A DNA stretch of 64,000 nt from an uncultured Burkholderiales bacterium (lineage in GTDB: Bacteria; Pseudomonadota; Gammaproteobacteria; Burkholderiales; Burkholderiaceae). A program made the translations under genes and the position numbers. Numbering within the stretch: the stretch's first letter is position 1; each line of letters begins with the position of its first letter. Positions 36,488-44,512 of this stretch are shown piece after piece. The DNA is taken from positions 124,001 to 188,000 of the forward strand of contig CAMLJY010000001.1 in the NCBI GenBank assembly GCA_946480465.1, in the 5' to 3' direction. The notes beneath the pieces were generated by a model. The model saw only the letters and a program-made list of their open reading frames with translations, was not told the origin of the DNA and did not search any database.

Positions 36488-37159
36488 TCAGCGCGGCGGC
36501 GTGTTCTCCACCAGTGCGATGCGGCGCTTGAGCCGCTGCGTTTCCTCGTTATCACCGGCCTGCTCGGCACGCTGCAGCTGCAGCTTCAGCCAGGCCAGCA
36601 GCGGGCGGCGCCAGCCCTGGGCCGAGGCGGTGTCGACCGCCACGCCGTAGATGGCGGGGTGGGCCTGGCCGCTGCGCAGCAGCACGCCGGCGGCGACCAG
36701 GCGCGACAGCGGGTCCTCGATCTGCTGCAGCGCCGCGGCGTCCGCGGCGCTGGCGGCATGGGGCCTGGCCAGCGCCTGCTGGGCGGCGGGCAGCAGGGCG
36801 ATGGACGCCGCATCGGCGCGTCCGGCAAGGTAGGCGGCGTAGGCGCGCTCCGGCGCCGCCGCATCCGCTTCCAGTGCGCGGTAGGCAGGGCAGTCGTCGA
36901 AGTCCAGGCTGGCCACCTGCGCGGCGCAGCGCAGCAGCTCGGCGCGCGCCAGCAGGTCGGGGCGGCCGGTGCGGGCGATCTCGCCGCGCAGGCGGGCCAG
37001 CTCCAGCGCCTCCAGGCGGGTCTCGCCGGACAGGTGGGTCTGCACCACGCGCTCGGCGGCGGCGCGGGCATTCATCTGCCAATCGGGCGGCGGCTTGCCG
37101 GCGCAGGCGGCCAGCAGCGCGGCGGCGAGCACCGGGGCCAGGCGGGTGGCGGCGGTCAT
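36488..37159 (-). CDS. Lipoprotein downstream of MlaD-like gene
   Basis: A 223-aa helical lipoprotein (lipobox LAACAG). The mature part is Ala/Leu/Arg-rich with helical repeats (RLEALELARLRGEI, ADAAALQQIEDPLSRL). No domain was recognised. It does not resemble the PqiC/DUF330 lipoproteins that usually accompany MCE systems. Its start overlaps the MlaD-like stop by ATGA, so it belongs to the same envelope operon. Confidence 0.72.
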   Translation of the reverse strand: MTAATRLAPVLAAALLAACAGKPPPDWQMNARAAAERVVQTHLSGETRLEALELARLRGEIARTGRPDLLARAELLRCAAQVASLDFDDCPAYRALEADAAAPERAYAAYLAGRADAASIALLPAAQQALARPHAASAADAAALQQIEDPLSRLVAAGVLLRSGQAHPAIYGVAVDTASAQGWRRPLLAWLKLQLQRAEQAGDNEETQRLKRRIALVENTPPR

Positions 37160-38268
37160 GGCAGCTTGATCTCCGTGTCCCGTGCGAACGGCCAGCGGCG
37201 GTTCACCTCGTTGACCAGCTGCTCCACCTTGCGCAGGCTGGCCTCCACTTCAGCGCGCAGGGTGCCGAGGTCCGCCGTGGCCACCTTCGCGTTGGCGGCG
37301 ATCACCTGCGCGTCGGCCAGCACCGCATCCACGCGCTTCAGGCTCGCGCGGGCCTCGCCCAGCATCTGGTTCAGCTGCTTCACCGCCGCGCGGGTGTCCT
37401 GCATGACGCCGTCGCGGCCGAAGACCTGGTCGTCGGCCTTGGCCATCAGCCCGTCGGTGCGGGCCACCAGGCCGTCCAGCCGTGCCAACAGAGTGTTGGT
37501 GCGCTCTATCGTCAGCAGCAGTTTCCTGGCCTCGGCCTCGCTGCCCATCAGCGCGCCCAGGGCGCCTTGGGGGCCGTTCAGGCGCCCGGTGAGTCCCTGC
37601 AGGTTGTCCAGGCTGGCTCTCAGCGCGGAACCGTCGCCGGTCAGGCGGGCGACGTTCTGCATCGCCTCCTTCGCGGCGGCCAGCAGCTGCGGGATCTCGG
37701 CCGTTGCGTCGCCCTGCAGCACCGGGCGCACCGAGCCGGCTGGCAGCGGCGGGTCGGTGAGGATGCCGCTGTAGGCCTTGATCGAGGTGTTGCCGACGAT
37801 GCCGCGCACGAGGGTGAAGACGCTGCTGGTGCGCAGCCAGTGCGCGTCCTTCTTGGGCACGTCGATCACGATGCGGGCGTTGCCGTCGGGCGCCAGTTCG
37901 ATGCGGCGCACGCGGCCGATGGGGAAGCCGGAGAAGGTGAGGTCCATGCCGACGACGACGCCTTCGCTGTCGGGCGAGACCAGCACCAGTTCCTGCGTCG
38001 GCTCGAACACGCCGCGGGCGTACAGCACGTACAGCACAGCGCCCAGCACCAGGCCGAACAGCAGCATCAGCAGCGCGGTGGCCTTCAGCTCGGCATGGGG
38101 CACGGGCGGCGGTGGCTCGGGCAGCGGCGGCGAGCCGGCGGTCGCCGCGGTGGCCGGGCCGGTGCCGCGGTCGACGCCCGGGGCGACAGACGCGAGGCCC
38201 GGGGCGGTGCCGGATGCGTTGCCGGAGGCCGGCGCGGCGGGTTCTTCAGGGCGGGCGGGATCGTCCAT
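37156..38268 (-). CDS. MlaD/MCE family protein
   Basis: A 370-aa protein. Pro/Ala-rich cytoplasmic leader, one N-terminal transmembrane helix (ATALLMLLFGLVLGAVLYVLYARG), then an MCE domain (GVVVGMDLTFSGFPIGRVRRIEL ... GNTSIKAYSG). A long helical region carries repeated polar residues. MCE proteins form hexameric tunnels for lipid transfer across the periplasm. It is encoded between an MlaE-like permease and a lipoprotein. Confidence 0.9.
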   Translation of the reverse strand: MDDPARPEEPAAPASGNASGTAPGLASVAPGVDRGTGPATAATAGSPPLPEPPPPVPHAELKATALLMLLFGLVLGAVLYVLYARGVFEPTQELVLVSPDSEGVVVGMDLTFSGFPIGRVRRIELAPDGNARIVIDVPKKDAHWLRTSSVFTLVRGIVGNTSIKAYSGILTDPPLPAGSVRPVLQGDATAEIPQLLAAAKEAMQNVARLTGDGSALRASLDNLQGLTGRLNGPQGALGALMGSEAEARKLLLTIERTNTLLARLDGLVARTDGLMAKADDQVFGRDGVMQDTRAAVKQLNQMLGEARASLKRVDAVLADAQVIAANAKVATADLGTLRAEVEASLRKVEQLVNEVNRRWPFARDTEIKLP

Positions 38269-38285
38269 CTTGGCGCGGGGGGCGG

Positions 38286-39092
38286 TCAAATGTAGTTGAC
38301 GGTCAACGAGCCCAGTTCGATGAGCACCATCACCGCCAGCATGCGCAGCAGGCCGCGCAGTTCGGCGCCGCTGCGGGTGCGGCGCACCGGCGCATCGGCC
38401 ATCGCCGAGACCAGCGGCAGCACGGCGACGGCGGCGGCGAAGAGGGCGGTCTTCAACACGAAGACCAGCGCCACCGGCGGCGACATCACGCCGCCGACGG
38501 TGCGGGTGTAGCCGGGCAGGCCCCAGGGCGAGAAGCCGTAGGCCACCAGGTAGGCCAGCACCAGCGCCACCACCCCGGCGGCCATGGCCAGCAGCGCCAC
38601 GAGAAACAGGCTGGCCAGCGCGCGGGGCAGCAGCTCGTGCTGCAGCGGGTCGCGGCCGGCACGGCGCATCGCGTCCAGCTCGCCGCGGCGGCGCATGGTG
38701 GTGATCTCGGCGCCGGCCGGCAGCGCGCTGCGCACGGCGACGAAAAGCGCGGCGATCAGTGGGATCAGCTCCAGCACCAGCACGCGGATCACCATCTCCA
38801 GCGCGTACTGCGACAGGCCGTAGCTGAAGGCGGTGACGAGCACGATGCGGGTTATCACCAGCGTCATCAGCGCCGCGATCAGCGTGAACCAGCCCAGCGC
38901 GCCGCCGACACCGCGCACCAGATGGCTGGCCACGATGGTCCAGCGGCCCTCGCGGTAGCTGGACGGGGTGCCGGCCAGCGCCAGCATCAGCGCCGCGAAG
39001 CGCAGCACGCGCCACCAGCCGACGAACCAGCGCAGCACGGGCTGCGTGGCGAGCGTGGAGGTGCGTGGAACGGCCGGGGCGGGCGAGGGCAT
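38286..39092 (-). CDS. MlaE-like ABC permease
   Basis: A 268-aa permease of the MlaE family. Five to six hydrophobic helices and the family segments LVITRIVLVTAFSYGLSQ, LELIPLIAALFVAVR and GAEITTMRRRGELDAMR, followed by RALASLFLVALLA. It should form the membrane part of a lipid ABC transporter with the MlaD-like protein. No ATPase gene is adjacent. The ATG at 39092 is chosen over one at 39119. Confidence 0.87.
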   Translation of the reverse strand: MPSPAPAVPRTSTLATQPVLRWFVGWWRVLRFAALMLALAGTPSSYREGRWTIVASHLVRGVGGALGWFTLIAALMTLVITRIVLVTAFSYGLSQYALEMVIRVLVLELIPLIAALFVAVRSALPAGAEITTMRRRGELDAMRRAGRDPLQHELLPRALASLFLVALLAMAAGVVALVLAYLVAYGFSPWGLPGYTRTVGGVMSPPVALVFVLKTALFAAAVAVLPLVSAMADAPVRRTRSGAELRGLLRMLAVMVLIELGSLTVNYI

Positions 39093-39204
39093 CCGGGGAT
39101 GATAGGCGGGGGCCCGCACTGCCCTGCAACGCCTTGTGGCGGCAGCGCCGGCCCCGCAGCGGGCGGCTCGCGGATCATGCGCGCCCCGGAGCCGGGCGCC
39201 GCGG

Positions 39205-39963
39205 TCAGGCGGGTGCGTTCAGTGCCGCGTAGGCCTCGCGCAGGCGGCGCAACAGCGGTGCGTTCAGCTCGTGCGTGTGGCGGTTCCAGCGCTTCATCGC
39301 GTGGTCCAGCTCTTCGTGCAGGCGAGTGGCCAGCGGCCGGTCGCCGCGGCGGGCCGCCCAGATGGCGAACTCGGCGCGGGCCTCGAAGCTGCCGAACTGG
39401 CCGACCGCGGCCTGGAACTCGGTGCGGGCTTCGTCGTGGCGGTCGCTGTCGGCCAGCGCCCGGGCCAGCAGCAGGGCCACCGCCTCAGTACGAAATCCCG
39501 GGTCGGCCTGGCGGATCGCCTGCAGGTGCTGCACCGCCTGCCCTGCGCGCCCGCAGGCCAGGCTGGCGCGTGCGGCGCCGAGGCGGATCTCGTGGTCGCC
39601 CGCGAAGGGGCCGTTCAGCAGCGCTTCGTAGGTGGCGGCGGCTTCTTCGGACTGGCCCACGTCCAGCAGCGCCGCGGCCAGGCGCATGCGGTTCTCGACG
39701 GTGGGGGTGTAGTCGTGCGCGGCACGCGCTTCGCGCAGCTCGCGCGTCGGGTCCAGCGCCTTCACCGCGCCGGCCACCACCTTGCGCGCCTGACGCTCCA
39801 GGCGTGAACTAGGAAGGTAGATCGTCAGGAAGTAGACGATGCTGCCGAGCAGCGGGAACGAGAAAAGGATGAAGAGCCAGTAGGTCTGCTGGCCGGTGCG
39901 CACGACGTGCACCGCGAAGAACAGCGCGATCAGCACGTGCAGGCCGAGTCCGATGAACGGCAT
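39205..39963 (-). CDS. Membrane-anchored TPR protein with phospholipase D N-terminal-like domain
   Basis: A 252-aa protein. Two N-terminal hydrophobic helices (GLGLHVLIALFFAVHVV and WLFILFSFPLLGSIVYFL) resemble the PLDc_N region of cardiolipin synthases. They are followed by a soluble helical part with TPR-like repeats (NRMRLAAALLDVGQSEEAAATY; IRLGAARASLACGRAGQAVQHL). No catalytic HKD motif is present. A scaffold role at the inner membrane is inferred. The ATG at 39961-39963 is taken. Confidence 0.75.
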   Translation of the reverse strand: MPFIGLGLHVLIALFFAVHVVRTGQQTYWLFILFSFPLLGSIVYFLTIYLPSSRLERQARKVVAGAVKALDPTRELREARAAHDYTPTVENRMRLAAALLDVGQSEEAAATYEALLNGPFAGDHEIRLGAARASLACGRAGQAVQHLQAIRQADPGFRTEAVALLLARALADSDRHDEARTEFQAAVGQFGSFEARAEFAIWAARRGDRPLATRLHEELDHAMKRWNRHTHELNAPLLRRLREAYAALNAPA

Positions 39964-40144
39964 GGATGGGGTCCCTCTCCGAGTCGATGCGGGGCCGCTT
40001 CCCGGTGAACACCCCTGGGGGAGTGGCCGCGGCACCCGCCGCCGCCTGGGGCGACCCTGCTGCGCCGGATCTAGGAAGAAGCCCGGTCGCTGCGGAAATT
40101 CTAGGCAGCGCAGTGACGCGGCGGTGCCGACGAACAGGGGGGTA

Positions 40145-40663
40145 TCAGCCGCCCGGCCGACGCCGGCGGTAGCGCACGAAGTCGAAGTTGAAGTCGTTGG
40201 GCGGCGCGGCGTGGTGGCGCTGGCGCTCGGTCTCGGCGAACTGCGTGCGGTCCCAGGGCGGGAAGTGGACGTCGCCTTCGAAGTCGGCGTCGATCTCGGT
40301 CAGCACCAGCTCGTCGGCGAGGGGCAGCGCGGCGGCATACAGCTCGGCGCCGCCGATCACGAAGAGCCGTGGCACCGGCCCGGCGGCGGCGATGGCTTCG
40401 TCCAGGCTGCGCGTGGCGATGGCGCCTGCGGCGGCCCAGCCGGGCTGCCGCGTCACGACGATGTTGGTGCGGTTGGGCAGCGGGCGGAAGCGCTCGGGCA
40501 GCGAGTCCCAGGTCTTGCGGCCCATGATCACCGGGCAGCCGGTGGTCTGCGCGCGGAACCAGCGGCCGTCTTCCGGCAGGCGCCACAACAGCTTGTTGTC
40601 GTGGCCGATCGCGCCGTTGCGGGCGACGGCGACGATGAGGGCGATTTCGGGGCGGTGGCTCAT
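40145..40663 (-). CDS. folA: Dihydrofolate reductase
   Basis: A 172-aa DHFR that reduces dihydrofolate, a product of the adjacent thymidylate synthase reaction. Motifs: ALIVAVARNGAIGHDNKLLW at the N-terminus with the catalytic acid in LPEDGRWFR, VIMGRKTWDSLP, NIVVTRQPG, and IGGAELYAAALP. The start codon shares one base with the thyA stop (TGATG), so the two are translationally coupled. Confidence 0.97.
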   Translation of the reverse strand: MSHRPEIALIVAVARNGAIGHDNKLLWRLPEDGRWFRAQTTGCPVIMGRKTWDSLPERFRPLPNRTNIVVTRQPGWAAAGAIATRSLDEAIAAAGPVPRLFVIGGAELYAAALPLADELVLTEIDADFEGDVHFPPWDRTQFAETERQRHHAAPPNDFNFDFVRYRRRRPGG

Positions 40664-41502
40664 CACACGGCGACGGGCGCCTTGATCGCCGGGTGGTGCA
40701 CGTAGTCGCGGACCTCGAAGTCCTCGTACTCGTAGTCGAAGATCGAGGCCGGCCGGCGGCGGATGTGCAGCGTGGGGTAGGGGTGCGGCGCGCGCGCCAG
40801 CTGCGTCTGCACCTGCTCGACGTGGTTGTCGTAGATGTGGCAGTCGCCGCCGGTCCAGATGAAGTCGCCCACCTGCAGGTCGCACTGCTGCGCCAGCATG
40901 TGCGTCAGCAGCGCATAACTCGCAATGTTGAAGGGCACGCCGAGGAAGATGTCGGCGCTGCGCTGGTAGAGCTGGCAGCTGAGCTTGCCGTCGGCCACGT
41001 AGAACTGGAAGAAGGCGTGGCAGGGCATCAGCGCCATCTTCGACAGCTCGGCCACGTTCCAGGCGCTGACGATGATGCGGCGTGAATCGGGGTTGGTCTT
41101 CAGCGTCTTCACCACCTCGGCGATCTGGTCCACGTGCCCGCCTTCCGGCGTGGGCCAGCTGCGCCACTGCACGCCGTAGACCGGCCCCAGGTCGCCATCG
41201 GGCTTGGCCCACTCGTCCCAGATCGTCACGCCGCGTTCCTGCAGCCAGCGCGCGTTGGAATCGCCGCGCAGGAACCACAGCAGCTCCAGGATGATGGACT
41301 TCAGGTGCACCTTCTTCGTCGTCACCAGCGGGAAGCCTTCGTTCAGGTCGAAGCGCATCTGGTGGCCGAACACGCTGCGCGTGCCGGTGCCGGTGCGGTC
41401 GGACTTCGGCGTGCCGTGGATGAACACGTGGCGCATGAAGTCTTCGTACTGGTGGCGGACCGGGCGGGTGGGACCACCGCCGGCTTTGGTGATTTCTGGC
41501 AT
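40663..41502 (-). CDS. thyA: Thymidylate synthase
   Basis: A 279-aa enzyme converting dUMP to dTMP with methylene-tetrahydrofolate. Family landmarks: [22 protein letters not shown], the catalytic Cys in [32 protein letters not shown] and GDCHIYDNH. The start ATG shares one base with the ccdB stop (TGATG), which is unusual for a housekeeping gene. A TTG one codon earlier is the alternative start. Confidence 0.97.
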   Translation of the reverse strand: MPEITKAGGGPTRPVRHQYEDFMRHVFIHGTPKSDRTGTGTRSVFGHQMRFDLNEGFPLVTTKKVHLKSIILELLWFLRGDSNARWLQERGVTIWDEWAKPDGDLGPVYGVQWRSWPTPEGGHVDQIAEVVKTLKTNPDSRRIIVSAWNVAELSKMALMPCHAFFQFYVADGKLSCQLYQRSADIFLGVPFNIASYALLTHMLAQQCDLQVGDFIWTGGDCHIYDNHVEQVQTQLARAPHPYPTLHIRRRPASIFDYEYEDFEVRDYVHHPAIKAPVAV

Positions 41503-41816
41503 CAATAGGCTCCGAAGAGGGCGTCCAGCGCTTCCTGGACGTCCGCGCGGCGCTCGCGCAGGTTGGCGACGGGGGCTCGCAGTTCGCTGACGGGAACCGC
41601 GCCCAGTGCGGCGGTGTCGAGTACCACCTTGTCGCCCTTCACTTCGAGCAGGGGATGGAGGTTGCGTGCGCGCGGTCCGAACACCGCTTCGCGCCGCAGC
41701 GGGATCATCACGCGGGTTGACAAGCCATCGATGTACTCGTTCTGCACGTCGACGAAGTAGGGCGTGTGCTTGCGTTCGGCGGCCGTCGGGTTGGCGTAGA
41801 CGTCATAGCGCGCCAC
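41502..41816 (-). CDS. ccdB: CcdB-family gyrase-targeting toxin
   Basis: A 104-aa CcdB homologue: [40 protein letters not shown] and AAVPVSEL-type GAVPVSEL. F-plasmid CcdB traps DNA gyrase and needs its last residues (Trp-Gly-Ile). Here the end reads LFGAY, so the terminal tryptophan position is changed and toxicity should not be assumed. It begins with GTG directly after the ccdA stop (TGAGTG) and its stop overlaps the thyA start. Confidence 0.93.
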   Translation of the reverse strand: MARYDVYANPTAAERKHTPYFVDVQNEYIDGLSTRVMIPLRREAVFGPRARNLHPLLEVKGDKVVLDTAALGAVPVSELRAPVANLRERRADVQEALDALFGAY

Positions 41817-42068
41817 TCAACGGTCCTTCATGAAGGTGCGGTACTTCTGCATCACCAGGCCTTCTCGCTCGACGCGCTCGTTGTAGGCGGCGATCGCTTC
41901 CTTGTTCTCGTCGTTCCAGCGCTCCCAGTAGCGCTTGCGGACTTCCTCAGCGAGCAGTGCGTCGACGGTTTGGGAGATGTTCATGCCCAGCTCGCGGGCC
42001 ATGTCCAGCACCTTGGCGTTGAGGGTCAGGTTGGTGGCTCGCTTGGGGCCGTCGTCCAGGTTCAGCAT
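41817..42068 (-). CDS. ccdA: CcdA-family antitoxin
   Basis: An 83-aa antitoxin. The N-terminal ribbon-helix-helix (KRATNLTLNAKVLDMARELG) gives DNA binding and autoregulation. The C-terminal part (WERWNDENKEAIAAYNERVE) matches the CcdB-neutralising tail of CcdA. A GGAGG ribosome site lies five bases before the ATG. The gene starts 28 bases after the ABC transporter stop and has its own probable promoter at 42086-42101. Confidence 0.94.
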   Translation of the reverse strand: MLNLDDGPKRATNLTLNAKVLDMARELGMNISQTVDALLAEEVRKRYWERWNDENKEAIAAYNERVEREGLVMQKYRTFMKDR

Positions 42069-42085
42069 GGCTGCCTCCACGATGA

Positions 42086-42101
42086 ATGCGCACGCATTAT
42101 G
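42086..42101 (-). promoter_or_regulatory. Candidate ccdA promoter -10 box and operator palindrome
   Basis: On the minus strand CATAAT (42096-42101) matches five of six -10 positions. It overlaps ATGCG-CA-CGCAT (42086-42097), a palindrome suited to ribbon-helix-helix binding by CcdA. It also overlaps the stop codon of the ABC transporter gene. No good -35 box was seen. Confidence 0.45.
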
Positions 42102-43908
42102 CGCGTGCCGGCTGGGCGTCCTCGGACTCCATGCCGAACTGCATCGCCGCCAGCCGCGCATACAACCCGCCGCGCGCCACCAGCTCGTCGTGAGTGCCGA
42201 CGTCGACGATGCGGCCGGCGTCGAGCACGACGATGCGGTCGGCCTTCAGCACGGTGGCCAGGCGGTGGGCGATGACGATGGTGGTGCGGTGCGCCATCGC
42301 GGCTTCCAGCGCGGCCTGCACCATGCGTTCGCTCTCGGCGTCCAGTGCGCTGGTGGCTTCGTCCAGCAGCAGCAGCGGCGGGTTCTTCAGGATGGCCCGC
42401 GCGATGCTGATGCGCTGGCGCTGGCCGCCGGACAGGCGCACGCCGCGTTCGCCCAGGAAGGTGCGGTAGCCCTCGGGCAGCTTGCTGATGAAGTCGTGGG
42501 CGAAGGCGGCCCTGGCGGCGGCGATGACCTCGTCGTCGCTGGCGTCGGGGCGGCCGTAGCGGATGTTGTCCAGCGCGCTGGTGGAGAAGATCGTGCTGTC
42601 CTGCGGTACCAGGCCGATGCGCTCGCGCAGGTCCGCGAAGGCGGCGTGCTGGACCGGAACGCCGTCGATGCGCACCTCGCCGGAATCGGCGTCATAGAAG
42701 CGCAGCAGCAGCTGCAGCACGGTGCTCTTGCCGGCCCCGCTGGGACCGACCAGGGCGACGGTCTCGCCGGGCCTCACGCTCAGGTTCAGGTCGGCCAGGG
42801 CCGCCTGCTGCGGGCGCGAGGGGTAGTGGAAGCGCACGTTCTGCAGCTCCACGCGCGAGCCGCCCTGCGTGGGCGGCAGCGGAACCGGCCGCACCGGTTC
42901 GGCCACCGGTGACTTGGCCGACAGCAGTTCCATCAGCCGCTCGGTCGCGCCGGCGGCCCGCAACAGGTCGCCGTAGACCTCGGACAGCACCGCGATGCTG
43001 CCGACCAGGATGATCACGTAGACCACGGTCTGGCCGAGGTGGCCGGCGGTGATCTCGCCGGCGATCACTGCCTGCGTGCCCTGGTACAGGCCCCACAGCA
43101 GCGTGCCGAAGACGGACGCGATGATGAAGGCGATGAGCAGCGCCCGCACGCGGGTGCGCTTGCGCGCGGTGTCGAAGGCGCTCTCGGTGGCGGCGTCGAA
43201 GCGCGCGGCCTCGCGGCCCTCCTGCACGTAGCCCTGCACCACGGGAATGGCGTTCAGCACCTCGGCGGCGATGGCGCTGGTGTCGGCCACGCGGTCTTGA
43301 CTCGCGCGCGACAGGCGCCGCACGCGCTGGCCGAAGTAGATGCTGGGCAGCACCACCAGCACCAGGATGCCCAGCACCTGCGTCATCACGTAGGGGTTGG
43401 TGACCACCAGCATGCCTAAAGCGCCGATGCCCATCACCGCATTGCGCAGGCCCATGCTCAGGCTGGAGCCGACGACGGTCTGCACCAGCGTCGTGTCCGT
43501 CGTCAGCCGGCTCAGCACCTCGCCGGTGGCGGTGGTCTCGAAGAACTCGGGACTCTGGCGCAGCACGTGGGCATAGACGGCGTTGCGCAGGTCGGCGGTC
43601 ACGCGCTCGCCGATCCAGCTGACCATGTAGAAGCGCAGTCCCGAGAACAGCGCCAGCGCCACGCCGACGCCGAACAGCGACAGGAAGTGCCCGCGCAGCG
43701 CCATCAGCTGCGAGCCGCGGTCGGCGCCGACCAGGCCACTGTCGATCAGTGATTTGAGTGCCAAGGGCACGACCAGCGTGGTGCCGGCCGCCAGCACCAG
43801 GAACAGCAGCGCCAGCGCGATGCGGGCGCGGTAGGGCTGAAGAAAGGGCAGCAGGCCGCTGAGCGATTTGGGCGTGGCGGCTTTCGGGCGCTCGGACGTC
43901 GTGGTCAT
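42097..43908 (-). CDS. MsbA-like ABC exporter (permease-ATPase half-transporter)
   Basis: A 603-aa homodimer-type exporter. Six transmembrane helices in the N-terminal 320 residues, with the intracellular loops including RLTTDTTLVQ. The ATPase domain has Walker A GPSGAGKST, Q-loop VPQDSTIFS, signature LSGGQRQR, Walker B LLLLDEATSALD and H-loop IAHRLAT. Related ABCB/MsbA-type proteins export lipids or drugs. Substrate unknown. It is divergent from the marR efflux operon, and a run of nine G (C on the coding strand) lies in its leader. Confidence 0.93.
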   Translation of the reverse strand: MTTTSERPKAATPKSLSGLLPFLQPYRARIALALLFLVLAAGTTLVVPLALKSLIDSGLVGADRGSQLMALRGHFLSLFGVGVALALFSGLRFYMVSWIGERVTADLRNAVYAHVLRQSPEFFETTATGEVLSRLTTDTTLVQTVVGSSLSMGLRNAVMGIGALGMLVVTNPYVMTQVLGILVLVVLPSIYFGQRVRRLSRASQDRVADTSAIAAEVLNAIPVVQGYVQEGREAARFDAATESAFDTARKRTRVRALLIAFIIASVFGTLLWGLYQGTQAVIAGEITAGHLGQTVVYVIILVGSIAVLSEVYGDLLRAAGATERLMELLSAKSPVAEPVRPVPLPPTQGGSRVELQNVRFHYPSRPQQAALADLNLSVRPGETVALVGPSGAGKSTVLQLLLRFYDADSGEVRIDGVPVQHAAFADLRERIGLVPQDSTIFSTSALDNIRYGRPDASDDEVIAAARAAFAHDFISKLPEGYRTFLGERGVRLSGGQRQRISIARAILKNPPLLLLDEATSALDAESERMVQAALEAAMAHRTTIVIAHRLATVLKADRIVVLDAGRIVDVGTHDELVARGGLYARLAAMQFGMESEDAQPARA

Positions 43909-43920
43909 CGGGGCAGTGTA

Positions 43921-43929
43921 GGGGGGGGG
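43921..43929. repeat. G9 homopolymer tract
   Basis: Nine consecutive G, 12 bases upstream of the exporter ATG (C9 on its coding strand). It sits in the 5' leader, where length change could alter translation or transcription. The tract is short and could equally be neutral. Confidence 0.6.
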
Positions 43930-43973
43930 CCTGGGGGAGACCCTGCTTGGATGATGGCCTCATCAAATAATGT

Positions 43974-44003
43974 CCTGACAATCTTTGATCAGGCAACTAA
44001 ATT
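43974..44003 (+). promoter_or_regulatory. Sigma-70 promoter with overlapping operator for the marR operon
   Basis: CTGACA (43975-43980, five of six -35 positions) and TAAATT (43998-44003, four of six -10 positions) are exactly 17 bp apart. An inverted repeat CCTGA-N10-TCAGG (43974-43993) covers the -35 box and spacer, fitting MarR autorepression. The region is A/T-rich against the background. Predicted initiation at about 44010 lies at the ATG (44012), so the mRNA may be leaderless. Confidence 0.62.
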
Positions 44004-44011
44004 CCGGCCCC

Positions 44012-44512
44012 ATGGCACCGAAGTCCCCGCCCAAGACGCCCGCGTTCTATTCCCCGCAGTCGCTGCGGGCCGAAGACAGCATCGGCCTGCTGACCAAGCG
44101 GGCGATGCAGTCCATCGTGCTGCAGGTGGACCGCCGCCTCGCGCCGCACGACCTGACGCATGCGCAGTGGGTGCCGCTGTACAAGCTGGCCAAGGGCGAC
44201 TGTTCGACGATGGCCGAGCTGGCGCGCGAGGTGGCGCTGGACCCCGCGGCCATGACCCGCGCGCTCGACCGGCTCGAGGCCAAGGGGCTGCTGAACCGCG
44301 TGCGCTCCACCGAAGACCGCCGCGTCGTGAAGCTGGCGCTGACCGAGGAAGGCGAGCGCGTCGCCCAGCTGGTGCCGGCCGTGCTGGCCGAGGTCTTCAA
44401 CGCGCACCTGGCCGGCTTCACCAAGGCGGAGTGGGCGACGCTGGTCTCGCTGCTGCAGCGCCTGGTCGCCAATGGCGATGCGCTGCGCGAGGCCAAGGAG
44501 GACGACGAATGA
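44012..44512 (+). CDS. MarR family transcriptional regulator
   Basis: A 166-aa winged-helix regulator: LTHAQWVPLYKL, the recognition helix in ALDPAAMTRALDRLEAKGLL, and the wing VRSTEDRRVVKLALTEEG. It should repress its own efflux operon and release DNA on binding a drug or phenolic. No ribosome site precedes the ATG at 44012, consistent with a leaderless message. The TGA overlaps the next start as ATGA. Confidence 0.92.
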   Translation: MAPKSPPKTPAFYSPQSLRAEDSIGLLTKRAMQSIVLQVDRRLAPHDLTHAQWVPLYKLAKGDCSTMAELAREVALDPAAMTRALDRLEAKGLLNRVRSTEDRRVVKLALTEEGERVAQLVPAVLAEVFNAHLAGFTKAEWATLVSLLQRLVANGDALREAKEDDE

